From: Sphingobium limneticum
Lineage (GTDB): Bacteria; Pseudomonadota; Alphaproteobacteria; Sphingomonadales; Sphingomonadaceae
Length of the DNA: 64,000 nt
Assembly (NCBI RefSeq): GCF_008710155.1
Contig: NZ_VYPZ01000002.1
Coordinates: forward strand, 1 to 64,000
Direction: 5' to 3'
The position numbers were made by a program, and so were the translations under genes. Shown one piece after another: positions 7,973 through 16,226 of this stretch (within the stretch, counting starts at the first letter, position 1; every line of letters starts with the position of its first letter). The notes below the pieces were generated by a model, which was not told where the DNA came from, did not search any database, and was given only the letters and a program-made list of their open reading frames with translations.

Positions 7973-8437
7973 TCAGGGGGCCACCAAGGATTCAGGCTGA
8001 CGAGCGCCTGTTCGGTTCAGGATGTCGAAGTTGCCCTCGGCAAAGAAGCCAACATGCACCGGCCCAGGCGATAGGTTGTTCCAAGACCATTCGTACAGGC
8101 TGCCATGCTGCGGACGTAACTCCCCCCGCTGAATGCCCGAAGCAATCGTATCGGCAAGAATGGACCCTTGGTGCCCATCTTCCAGGCGAAGGCGATAGCG
8201 GACCTTCGCGCCGCGGCTCTCGCTTACGAACCGTACGGTCCCCTCCCCGGCCACATAGGCTGCTACGCGCTGCGTTTCGCCCGGCTGGATCGTAAAATGC
8301 ACACGCTTCGTGGCGGGAGGATCATTAAGTGGTGCGTGCAGTACGCCGGACATCGCCCACACTCCCACCACAGCGAGAGCGACGCATATCAGTATGCCTG
8401 TCCCGACGAAGATGGCGTCGAATCTTCCGATCCTCAC
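7973..8437 (-). CDS. Single-pass membrane protein of unknown function
   Basis: I do not recognise this 154-residue protein. It has a single N-terminal hydrophobic segment (about residues 9-30), then a soluble beta-rich domain with VHFTIQPGETQRVAAYV and LYEWSWNNLSPGPVHVGFF. The soluble part probably sits in the periplasm. Start is GTG at 8437 with GAGAAG upstream. It is 30 bp downstream of the P-type ATPase stop and 52 bp upstream of the bestrophin gene, all on one strand, so it is likely in the same transcription unit. A role connected to the ATPase or the channel is possible but unsupported by any motif. Confidence 0.7.
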   Translation of the reverse strand: MRIGRFDAIFVGTGILICVALAVVGVWAMSGVLHAPLNDPPATKRVHFTIQPGETQRVAAYVAGEGTVRFVSESRGAKVRYRLRLEDGHQGSILADTIASGIQRGELRPQHGSLYEWSWNNLSPGPVHVGFFAEGNFDILNRTGARQPESLVAP

Positions 8438-8467
8438 GTCGCTTCTCGATGGTGGTCCGCGTCCTGC

Positions 8468-10963
8468 TTAGACACGGACCGGATCTCGATACGCCAGAAG
8501 CCGCAGCGCGTTGATAACCACCAACAGCGTCGATCCTTCGTGAAGGGCGACAGCCGGTCCGATACCAAGACCCAGGATGGTCGCCGGAACGAGGAAGGCG
8601 ACGACACCCAGGCTGACGAACACATTCTGCCGGATAACCCAGCGCGTGCTCCGGCTGAGACCGACAGCGAACGGCAGATGCGACAGGTTGTCTGCCATCA
8701 GCGCCACGTCGGCGGTTTCCAGCGCGACATCCGAGCCGGCTGCGCCCATCGCAATCCCGACGGTCGCTGTCGCCATGGCGGGCGCATCGTTCACGCCATC
8801 ACCGACCATCGCGACCTTTGTCTCGGCCCTCAGCTTCTTGATGGCCTCGACCTTGTCTTCGGGCATAAGATCGCCCCAGGCTTCATCGATCCCGACCTGC
8901 TTGCCTATGGCATCAGCCACCCGCTGGTGATCGCCCGAGATCATGATCATCCGCTTGATGCCGATCTCGCGCAGGCGTTCCAGCGCCGCGCGGGCTGCTT
9001 CGCGCGGCGTATCCAGAAGACCGATAGCCCCCATATCCCGGGAGCCGCTGCGCACGACCATGCTGGTCTGTCCTGCCTCCCGGAGCGTCTTGATCGCGGT
9101 ATCCATCTCGCCGGACAGCGGGGCTATGCCGTCGCTGCCGAACATCTCGGCCTTGCCGATGAGAACTTCATCCTCACCGACAAGAGCCGAGATGCCGCGA
9201 CCCGTGAGGCTCTTCAGATTTTCGGCCTCCGGAACTGGATGATCGCCAATATGCTCGCGCCCATCACGCGCAATTGCCTGGGCCAAGGGATGGTCGCTGA
9301 GGCTTTCTACAGCCACCGCCAGCGCCATCAGTTCTTCCTTGGTGACGCCAGGCGCCGGGATGATCTGCTGGATGCGTGGCTCGCCCATCGTCAGCGTGCC
9401 GGTCTTGTCGAACGCGATGGCATCGAGCGATCCCAGCAATTCGAGCGGCGCACCGCCCTTTACCAGGACGCCGCCCCGCGCGGCACGGGCGACACCCGAC
9501 AGCACGGCGCTCGGCGTCGCGATGGCCAGCGCGCAGGGGCTGGCGGCCACAAGGACGGCCATCGCCCTATAGAAACTGTCGCGGAATGGCTCATCGACGA
9601 CGACCCATGCGAATAGAAGCAGGAATGCCAAGACAAGAACGGCAGGCACGAAGAAGCGCTCGAAGCGATCAGTGAACCGCTGGGTCGGCGACTTCTGCGT
9701 CTCCGCCTCGCTGACCATCTTCACGACCTTGGCGAGCGTGCTCTCGTTCGATAGGCGCGTGACTTCGATCTCGATGAGGCCGCTGCCGTTGATCGTGCCG
9801 GCGAAGACCCTGCTGGCTGCAGCGACGCGATCAGGATTGGCCCGAGCAGAGTCCGCGCTTTCGACCGGCTCCTTGTCGACCGGGATGCTTTCGCCAGTGA
9901 CAGGCGCTTGATTGACCGCAGAATTGCCCTTGATGACGAAGCCATCGGCGGCGATGCGCTCGTCCGGCTTGATGATGACGACATCACCAAGGACCAGTTC
10001 CTCGACCGGCACGACACTGGAGCCACCATCCATGCGCCGAACGGTGGCCGTTCGCGGCGCCAACTCGGCCAGAGCTTCGATCGCACGCTTGGCGCGGCCC
10101 ATGGCGTAATGCTCGAGTGCATGCCCCAAACTGAAGAGAAACAGCAACAAGGCACCTTCGGCCCAAGCGCCTAGCGCCGCCGCACCAGCGGCTGCCACCA
10201 GCATCAGTGTATCGATCTCGAAGCGCTTCTGGCGCAGATTTTCGATAGCCTCACGCACGGTGTAGAAGCCGCCGAACACATAAGCCGCGATGAAGAGAGC
10301 GAACGGCACCCAGGCGGGGGCCGTCACGAACGTCTCGATGAGGTAGCCCACCCCCAGCGCGCCGCCGCAGGCAAGAGCGAAGATCAGCTCGGTGTTGGGC
10401 CCAAGCAGTCCGCCATGCCCATGATCGTGGTCGTGCTTCTCGACAGCCGGGTGATCGTGATCCTTGTCGTGGTCGTGCGCCACGGGCTTCTTTCCGGAAG
10501 CCGCGAGTGCCTTGGGTGTTACACCGGCATCGCGAAGCCCCGTGAGAATGCCATCCTCCGACGTGATCGTGCGATCAAACTCAACCCGCACCGTCCCGGG
10601 AAGAATGGCCTCGGCTTCGAGCACGCCTGGCAGCGCGCGAAGCGTTTCGCCAATAGACCTGGCACGCCTTTGATGGCCAATGCCGTCGACCTCCCACACC
10701 GCATGGCCGATGCGCTCTGCGATCTGCGTCCCCGCCGCCTTCGCCAGCTCCCGGATACGAGGAAGAGAGATCGCGTCCGGATCATAGTGGATGCACAGCT
10801 GCGGCAGTGTGCCGGCTGGTTCCTTCGTGACATGCACTTCAGAAACACCGGGACGGCTTTCGATCAAGGATATCAGGCGCGAAACGCAGCCATCAGCCGT
10901 GTCGGTGACTTCGGGGAGCAGCAGGGGGACATCAAGGCGGAGTTTTTGAATCATGACCATCAT
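8468..10963 (-). CDS. Heavy-metal P1B-type ATPase, probably P1B-4 (Zn/Co/Cd/Fe efflux)
   Basis: An 831-residue metal-exporting ATPase. It has the phosphorylation motif DKTGT (Asp519), the actuator TGES, and the hinge MVGDGVNDAPAM. The metal-site motif is SPC (475-477) rather than CPC, and the last membrane segment carries HEGST. SPC plus HEG(G/S)T is the signature of the P1B-4 subgroup (Co, Fe, Zn, Cd). The N-terminus is odd: two beta-alpha-beta, HMA-like regions (about residues 5-75 and 85-150) lack CxxC, and a His/Asp-rich stretch follows (HDHDKDHDH, KHDHDHGHGG). Start ATG 10963 is uncertain, since ATG three codons later has AGGATG in front of it. It belongs to the minus-strand metal cluster. 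Confidence 0.93.
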   Translation of the reverse strand: MMVMIQKLRLDVPLLLPEVTDTADGCVSRLISLIESRPGVSEVHVTKEPAGTLPQLCIHYDPDAISLPRIRELAKAAGTQIAERIGHAVWEVDGIGHQRRARSIGETLRALPGVLEAEAILPGTVRVEFDRTITSEDGILTGLRDAGVTPKALAASGKKPVAHDHDKDHDHPAVEKHDHDHGHGGLLGPNTELIFALACGGALGVGYLIETFVTAPAWVPFALFIAAYVFGGFYTVREAIENLRQKRFEIDTLMLVAAAGAAALGAWAEGALLLFLFSLGHALEHYAMGRAKRAIEALAELAPRTATVRRMDGGSSVVPVEELVLGDVVIIKPDERIAADGFVIKGNSAVNQAPVTGESIPVDKEPVESADSARANPDRVAAASRVFAGTINGSGLIEIEVTRLSNESTLAKVVKMVSEAETQKSPTQRFTDRFERFFVPAVLVLAFLLLFAWVVVDEPFRDSFYRAMAVLVAASPCALAIATPSAVLSGVARAARGGVLVKGGAPLELLGSLDAIAFDKTGTLTMGEPRIQQIIPAPGVTKEELMALAVAVESLSDHPLAQAIARDGREHIGDHPVPEAENLKSLTGRGISALVGEDEVLIGKAEMFGSDGIAPLSGEMDTAIKTLREAGQTSMVVRSGSRDMGAIGLLDTPREAARAALERLREIGIKRMIMISGDHQRVADAIGKQVGIDEAWGDLMPEDKVEAIKKLRAETKVAMVGDGVNDAPAMATATVGIAMGAAGSDVALETADVALMADNLSHLPFAVGLSRSTRWVIRQNVFVSLGVVAFLVPATILGLGIGPAVALHEGSTLLVVINALRLLAYRDPVRV

Positions 10964-11003
10964 CCTGGTTGGGACACGCTATCTTCGGTAAAAACAGTTG
11001 CCA

Positions 11004-11405
11004 TCAGGGTGGATGCAGGCGTCCCTGCTTGCTGATCGTCCGGGTTCTCCTGCAGATCAGCGGTTTTTGATCGGCGCGTACTAGCTTCAACGTGTCGACG
11101 CCGGTCAGGCTGACATTGAGCTTATCGCCGACATAGGTCAGGCCCGTGTCGGGCGCAGTCAGACGGATCGGCTTCTGGTTCGGCAGGATCGCCAGATCGA
11201 GGGTCAGCCCATCGACCAGGAAATCGCCGTCCAGCTGCGTTCCATCCTCACATGCGTAGAGATGCTCCCCAACGAGCGTGGGAATGGAATTGCGATCATG
11301 ACGGCTTTCATCGCCGCCACCATTCTGCTGACATCCCATCAGGCTGAGCATCAGGCCTCCTACGGTCAGGGAGAGACGGCTCAAACGATATTGTTTCAGG
11401 CGCAT
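11004..11405 (-). CDS. Lipoprotein with MliC-like features
   Basis: A 133-residue protein with a type II signal peptide (lipobox LSLMGC near residue 24), so probably anchored in a membrane facing the periplasm. The mature part has a Gly/His-rich linker followed by YACEDGTQLDGDF, VGDKLNVSLTG and a final Cys. This arrangement, two cysteines bracketing a small beta barrel, resembles MliC/COG3895-type C-lysozyme inhibitors. The match is loose. It lies 40 bp upstream of the P-type ATPase on the same strand and is probably co-transcribed, which may point instead to a periplasmic metal-related job. GGGAAAC precedes the start ATG. Confidence 0.6.
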   Translation of the reverse strand: MRLKQYRLSRLSLTVGGLMLSLMGCQQNGGGDESRHDRNSIPTLVGEHLYACEDGTQLDGDFLVDGLTLDLAILPNQKPIRLTAPDTGLTYVGDKLNVSLTGVDTLKLVRADQKPLICRRTRTISKQGRLHPP

Positions 11406-11436
11406 GTTGTTTCCCGGATCAGGAGGAAGAAACTGT

Positions 11437-11475
11437 CGTCATGGGCGGCGAGGGATGCCGCCCATGACGCGGGCC
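11437..11475 (-). terminator. Hairpin terminator after the zinc-ribbon gene
   Basis: Perfect 13-bp arms at 11437-11449 and 11457-11469 with a 7-nt loop. Reading the minus strand, the stem is followed by a pyrimidine-rich stretch (ACAGTTTCTTCC, about 11436 down to 11425). It lies 49 bp downstream of the zinc-ribbon gene stop and could split the metal cluster into two transcripts. The T-run is weak, so it may be leaky. Confidence 0.55.
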
Positions 11476-11517
11476 GTTCTCGCACACAGGGGGTAGGTGC
11501 GGCGGCCAAGCTGGTTG

Positions 11518-11820
11518 TCAGTCGAAGAGATCGCGCAGGAAGCCCTTGCGACGACCATGGTGGCCGCCCCGAGATCCGTGGCTGTCGCCACGATCGCTTC
11601 CATGCTTTGAGCCGAACACACCAAGCGTGCCTTCACGCCGTTCGGTCGGCTGAGTTTCGCTGATGCTGCGTTCGATGATCTTGTCGAGTTCACCGCGGTC
11701 GAGCCAGACGCCACGACATTGAGGGCAATAGTCGATCTCGATGCCCTGCCGCTCGCTCATGAGCAGGTCGACCTTGCAGACCGGACAGGGAAGTCCTTGC
11801 GGAGAAGTACGAGTTGTCAT
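11518..11820 (-). CDS. Zinc-ribbon protein, TFIIB-type (zf-TFIIB family)
   Basis: A 100-residue protein. The N-terminal zinc ribbon has CPVC and CPQC knuckles 21 residues apart and the family ending GVWLDRGELDKII. The C-terminal tail is rich in Gly, His and Ser (HGSRGGHHGRRKG), which may bind metal. The ATG at 11820 is chosen because a perfect AGGAGG sits 7 nt upstream; a longer frame begins farther back but overlaps the previous gene. That Shine-Dalgarno lies inside the last codons of the CDF transporter gene, so the two are translated from one message. Function is unknown; location points to metal handling. Confidence 0.8.
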   Translation of the reverse strand: MTTRTSPQGLPCPVCKVDLLMSERQGIEIDYCPQCRGVWLDRGELDKIIERSISETQPTERREGTLGVFGSKHGSDRGDSHGSRGGHHGRRKGFLRDLFD

Positions 11821-11821
11821 T

Positions 11822-12445
11822 TCAGGCCTCCTTGATTTCTGGGCGGCCCTTGGCCTCCCGAATTTCGCTACGAGCATCCTTCAGGATCTCGACCCCGCCC
11901 TTGATGGCGATCAGCGCAGTGGCGACGCCGACGAGAAGATCCGGCCAGTTTGTGCCGAGCCACCAAACCAGCACGCCGGCGATCAAAATGCCGCCATTCG
12001 AAATGAAGTCGTTGAAGCTAAAGGTTGTAGCTGCGCGCATGTTGACGTCGGGCTGCTCAAGCCGTTGCAGCAGCCTTAGGCAGATGAAGTTTACGATGGC
12101 TGCCACAGCCGACATCGCCATCATGGCCGTGCCAATGGGCTCGCTGCCGTAGACATATCGACGACCGACGTCGATGAGGATGCCGACTGCGAAGACCAGC
12201 AGCATGGAGCCTGAGAACATTGCCGCTCGGCTCTTCCACGTGACGCCTCGGCTCAGGGCTACAAGGCTCAGCGCATAAACGAGCGCATCCGACAGATTGT
12301 CGACGCCATTGGCGATGAGAGCGCTGGAATCTCCAGTAAAGCCAACGATGAAGAAGGCTGCAGATATGAGGACGTTGAGGATCAGCACGATCCAGAGCGT
12401 GTTACGCTCCAAGCGCTGATTGACGCCGCTCGTTGCTTCATCCAT
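11822..12445 (-). CDS. Cation diffusion facilitator (CDF) family transporter
   Basis: A 207-residue membrane protein with about six hydrophobic segments. The CDF metal site is suggested by GVDNLSDALVY in the second segment and FNDFISNGG in the fifth. It lacks the usual cytoplasmic C-terminal domain, ending soon after the sixth segment with EILKDARSEIREA. CDF proteins exchange Zn, Cd or Co for protons across the inner membrane. Its ATG overlaps the end of the SRPBCC gene by 8 nt, and its stop is one base from the zinc-ribbon start, so it is in the middle of a tight operon. Confidence 0.88.
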   Translation of the reverse strand: MDEATSGVNQRLERNTLWIVLILNVLISAAFFIVGFTGDSSALIANGVDNLSDALVYALSLVALSRGVTWKSRAAMFSGSMLLVFAVGILIDVGRRYVYGSEPIGTAMMAMSAVAAIVNFICLRLLQRLEQPDVNMRAATTFSFNDFISNGGILIAGVLVWWLGTNWPDLLVGVATALIAIKGGVEILKDARSEIREAKGRPEIKEA

Positions 12446-12932
12446 CGCTCTTCCCCCTGCCCTTGATCACGCTGAGCGAGCGCCGCTTGTGGCGATTGGC
12501 TGGAGAGACTGCGCGGATCGTGCGCTTCACCGCCGCCATGAAACTCGCATCCTGCGTTCTCATTTGACGGCGAAGGCCTGTGGCTAGCGGGCGTGCCAAC
12601 AATCCAAGGATGCCCTTGCATTCGAAGCTGTGCCGGACATGCAGACCGGTTTCATCCTCATAAATTTCATACCCCTCTTCGATGCTGAAAAGCGGCAATG
12701 TGGCTGCTCTCCAGCGGATGATATCGGGCTTATCATTGGCTACAATTCTGGCTTCCAGCGATGCCTGCTTGCCCATCAGCGTCCAGGTCATGTCGATCTT
12801 GTTCCCAAGTTCGACGACCCCCGCGCCAAAGCGATAGTGGGGATGCCATGCTTCATAGCGATTGAGGTCGGCCAACAGCGTCCACGCCCGCAAACGCGAG
12901 ATCTGAGGACTGAATATGGTTTCCTCTCTCAT
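12438..12932 (-). CDS. SRPBCC (START/Bet v1-like) family protein
   Basis: A 164-residue protein with the SRPBCC pattern: an N-terminal strand and helix (AWTLLADLNRYEAWHPHYRF), central strands ending in an arginine-tryptophan pair (IIRWRAATLPLF), a hairpin GLHVRHSFECKG and a long C-terminal helix (RQMRTQDASFMAAVKRTI). These domains bind hydrophobic ligands; the ligand here is unknown. AAAGGATCAGACCG precedes the ATG. It lies 62 bp downstream of czcA and overlaps the CDF gene by 8 nt. An SRPBCC protein inside a metal-efflux operon is unexpected, and its role cannot be deduced. Confidence 0.75.
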   Translation of the reverse strand: MREETIFSPQISRLRAWTLLADLNRYEAWHPHYRFGAGVVELGNKIDMTWTLMGKQASLEARIVANDKPDIIRWRAATLPLFSIEEGYEIYEDETGLHVRHSFECKGILGLLARPLATGLRRQMRTQDASFMAAVKRTIRAVSPANRHKRRSLSVIKGRGKSDG

Positions 12933-12994
12933 CGGTCTGATCCTTTCCTTCGATCAGGAAGAGGCGGGAGGGCAGTTGCTGCCCTCCCGTCACA

Positions 12995-15900
12995 TCAGTG
13001 CTGCGGTTGAACAGACGGGGAGACCTCGATCTCTGGATCATCCTCCTCGACCATCGTCGTGCGGCCGTATCGCGCATAGAGCGTCGGCAGGACGAACAGG
13101 GTCAGGAGCGTCGCGGAGATCAGGCCGCCGATTACGACCGTCGCCAGCGGCTTCTGGACTTCGGCGCCAGCACCACTGCCCAGGGCCATCGGCACGAAGC
13201 CAAGGCTCGCAACCAGCGCCGTCATGACCACCGGCCTCAGACGCTGAAGCGCGCCCACCCGAGCGGCTTCGGCGCGCTCCATGCCGGTTCGCATGAGATC
13301 CTGAATGGAGGACACCATGACGAGGCCGTTCAAGACCGCGATGCCGGACAGCGCAATGAACCCGACCGCTGCGGAGATGGAGAAGTCCATGCCCCGCAAG
13401 AAGAGGGCCAGCACGCCACCCACCAGAGCGAGCGGAACGCCGGTGAACACGATCGCTGCATCACGGACCGACCCCAACGCTCCATAGAGGAGCAGCAGGA
13501 TCAGGACAAAGCAGGCCGGGATCACCAGTTGCAGGCGTTCCTGAGCCGATGCCAGATTCTCGAACTGGCCACCCCATTCGAGATAGCTGCCTGGAGGAAG
13601 ACGCACTTCCTTACCAATGGCAGCCTGCGCATCTGCGACCACGCCGCCAACGTCACGGCCACGCACGTTCGCCTGGACAACGACACGACGCTTGCCGTTT
13701 TCACGGCTGATCTGGTTTGGACCGTCGACGACGCGGATATCCGCAACGCTGGCCAGCGGAACAAACTGGCCGCTCGGGGTCGGCACCTGGACCTGACTGA
13801 GCAGCGAGATGTCACCACGCTGATCTTCGGAAAGACGGATCACCACCGGGAAACGGCGGTCGCCTTCGAAGATCATGCCCGACTGCTGGCCGCCCAGCGT
13901 TGCGTTCACGATGTCCTGCACGTCCTGAGCGGTAACGCCGAGGCGGGCCATGGCGTCGCGATTCACCCGAATGTCGAGCATCGGAAGGCCCGTGGTCTGC
14001 TCGACTTTCACGTCGGCAGCCCCCTGCGTGCGGCGCAGGACGCTGGCGATCTTCTCCGCCGTCGCGTTCATCGAGTTGAAGTCGTCCCCGAAGACCTTGA
14101 CCGCAATATCACCGCGCACGCCGGCGATGAGCTCGTTGAAGCGCATCTGGATCGGCTGGGTGATCTCGTAGGCGTTGCCCGGGAATTTGGCGAGTTCCCC
14201 CTCGATCCGAGAGATGAGTTCCTCCTTCTTCAGGCTGGGGTCCGGCCATTCCTTCCGGTCCTTGAGGATGACGAACATATCAGTGGCGTTGGGCGGCATC
14301 GGGTCGGATGCCAGTTCGGCCGTACCGGTCTTGGAGAAGACGAACTTCACCTCCGGCTGCTTCGACATCATCTGCTCGATCGGCACCTGCATCGCCTGGC
14401 TCTGCTGCACCGACGTCGCCGGAATACGCAGGGCTTGGATCAACAGGTCGCCCTCATCGAGCTGCGGCAGGAAAACCTGTCCCAGCGACATGAAGGCCAG
14501 GATCGCGAGAACGAAACCACCGACACCAGCGCCGACAGTGACTACAGGCCGCTTCATCGCCCGGTCGAGACCGGGTTCGTAGCGGGCCTTGAGCCAGCTC
14601 ATGATCCGTCCTTCCTTCTCTTCGATCCGCTTGGATAGCCACAGGGCGATCGCGGCGGGAACAAAGGTCAGGGAGAGGATGAAGGCGCAGACCAGCGCGA
14701 TGATGACGGTAAGCGCCATCGGCACGAAGGTCTTGCCCTCGACACCGGTCAGGGTGAGGAGCGGCACATAAACGAGGATGATGATCGCCTGGCCATAGAC
14801 CGACGGCTTGATCATCTCCCGGGCAGCAGAAGCGACCGTATCCAGCCGTTCCTTCACGGTGAGCAGACGCCCTTCGTGATGCTGATGCTCAGCCATGCGT
14901 CGCAGGGCATTTTCGACGATGATGACGGCGCCATCGACAATGAGGCCAAAGTCGAGCGCGCCAAGGCTCATGAGGTTCGCTGACACCCCGGCACGCAACA
15001 TGCCAAAGCCGGTCAGCATCATGGTCACCGGGATGATGACGGCGGCGATCAGCGCGGCACGGAAGTTGCCGAGCAGCAGAAACAGCACCACGATGACAAG
15101 GACCGCGCCTTCGCCCAGATTCTTGGCGACCGTCTTGATGGTCGAGTTCACCAGCGCCGTACGGTTCAGCACAGGCTGGACGATTACGTCTGGCGGCAGT
15201 GAGGCGTTGATCTCCTCCAGCCGGTTGGCGACTGCGGTCGCGACGGTGCGGCTATTCTCGCCGATCCGCATGATGGCGGTGCCGACGACGACCTCAGTTC
15301 CGTTTTCGGACGCCGACCCCATGCGAATCGCCTGACCGGTACGAACAGATGCAACCTGACCAAGGGTGATGGGTACACCTTCCCGGGTGGCCACCACGAT
15401 CTTGGAAAGTTCGTCGGCGTTACGGACAAGAGCGTCCGCACGGACTGCCAGACCTTCGCCATTGCGATTGACGAAGCCGCCACCGACGCTGTTGTTGTTG
15501 CGTTCGAGGGCTGTGCTGAGCTGCGTCAGCGTGATCCCCATCGAAGCCAGGCGCTGGACGTCGGGCACGACGAGGAACTGCTTGGCATAGCCGCCAATCG
15601 AATCGACGCCGGCCAAGCCCTGAGTGTTCTTCAGCAGCGGCGAAACGATCCAGTCCTGCGCGGTACGCAGGTAGGTCGCCTTGTCGGTGTCGTTCGTCAG
15701 CCGTTCGCCTTCCGGCGTGATGTAGCTGCCATCGGGCTGCATGCCGGGTTCACCCGGCTGGTGCTTGTCGTCCTTGCGATGCTCCAGACGGACGGTCCAC
15801 ATATAGACCTCGCCCAGACCGGTGGCGATCGGGCCCATTTCGGGCGTTACGCCATCGGGCAAGTTCTCGGACACGCCTGTCAGGCGCTCGCCGACCTGCT

Positions 15901-16222
15901 GGCGGGCGAAAAAGATATCCGTCTGATCGGAGAAGACCGCCGTCACCTGCGCGAAACCATTGCGGCTAAGCGAACGGCTATATTCGAGGCCCGGAATGCC
16001 GGCGAGCGCAGTCTCGATCGGGAACGCCACCTGCTTTTCGACCAGTTCGGGCGAAAGCGCGGGCGCACGGACGTTGATCTGCACCTGATTGTTGGTGATG
16101 TCCGGCACTGCGTCGATAGGCAGGCGAGACAGGGCGGCGGCGCCGATCACGGCGGCAATGGCGGTCAGCAGCAGGACGAGCCAGCGCTTGTGAACCGCCC
16201 ATGTTACGATTGGGGCGATCAT
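12995..16222 (-). CDS. czcA: CzcA-type heavy-metal RND efflux pump
   Basis: A 1075-residue inner-membrane proton antiporter of the HME-RND family. It has the expected two repeats of six membrane segments. The fourth-segment motif DFGLIVDGAVIIVEN carries the acidic residues used in CzcA for proton and metal transport. Other landmarks are WAVHKRWLVLL at the N-terminus, the pore and docking domains, and VVIGGLISATLLTLFVLPTLY near the end. With CzcB and CzcC it forms a tripartite pump expelling Co, Zn or Cd from the periplasm. The ATG is 4 bp after the czcB stop. Confidence 0.95.
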   Translation of the reverse strand: MIAPIVTWAVHKRWLVLLLTAIAAVIGAAALSRLPIDAVPDITNNQVQINVRAPALSPELVEKQVAFPIETALAGIPGLEYSRSLSRNGFAQVTAVFSDQTDIFFARQQVGERLTGVSENLPDGVTPEMGPIATGLGEVYMWTVRLEHRKDDKHQPGEPGMQPDGSYITPEGERLTNDTDKATYLRTAQDWIVSPLLKNTQGLAGVDSIGGYAKQFLVVPDVQRLASMGITLTQLSTALERNNNSVGGGFVNRNGEGLAVRADALVRNADELSKIVVATREGVPITLGQVASVRTGQAIRMGSASENGTEVVVGTAIMRIGENSRTVATAVANRLEEINASLPPDVIVQPVLNRTALVNSTIKTVAKNLGEGAVLVIVVLFLLLGNFRAALIAAVIIPVTMMLTGFGMLRAGVSANLMSLGALDFGLIVDGAVIIVENALRRMAEHQHHEGRLLTVKERLDTVASAAREMIKPSVYGQAIIILVYVPLLTLTGVEGKTFVPMALTVIIALVCAFILSLTFVPAAIALWLSKRIEEKEGRIMSWLKARYEPGLDRAMKRPVVTVGAGVGGFVLAILAFMSLGQVFLPQLDEGDLLIQALRIPATSVQQSQAMQVPIEQMMSKQPEVKFVFSKTGTAELASDPMPPNATDMFVILKDRKEWPDPSLKKEELISRIEGELAKFPGNAYEITQPIQMRFNELIAGVRGDIAVKVFGDDFNSMNATAEKIASVLRRTQGAADVKVEQTTGLPMLDIRVNRDAMARLGVTAQDVQDIVNATLGGQQSGMIFEGDRRFPVVIRLSEDQRGDISLLSQVQVPTPSGQFVPLASVADIRVVDGPNQISRENGKRRVVVQANVRGRDVGGVVADAQAAIGKEVRLPPGSYLEWGGQFENLASAQERLQLVIPACFVLILLLLYGALGSVRDAAIVFTGVPLALVGGVLALFLRGMDFSISAAVGFIALSGIAVLNGLVMVSSIQDLMRTGMERAEAARVGALQRLRPVVMTALVASLGFVPMALGSGAGAEVQKPLATVVIGGLISATLLTLFVLPTLYARYGRTTMVEEDDPEIEVSPSVQPQH

Positions 16223-16226
16223 CGGC

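Noticed and set aside
12998..14638. A 546-codon plus-strand frame opposite czcA
   Set aside because: czcA is clear on the minus strand; the opposite frame has no domain and shadow-like composition.
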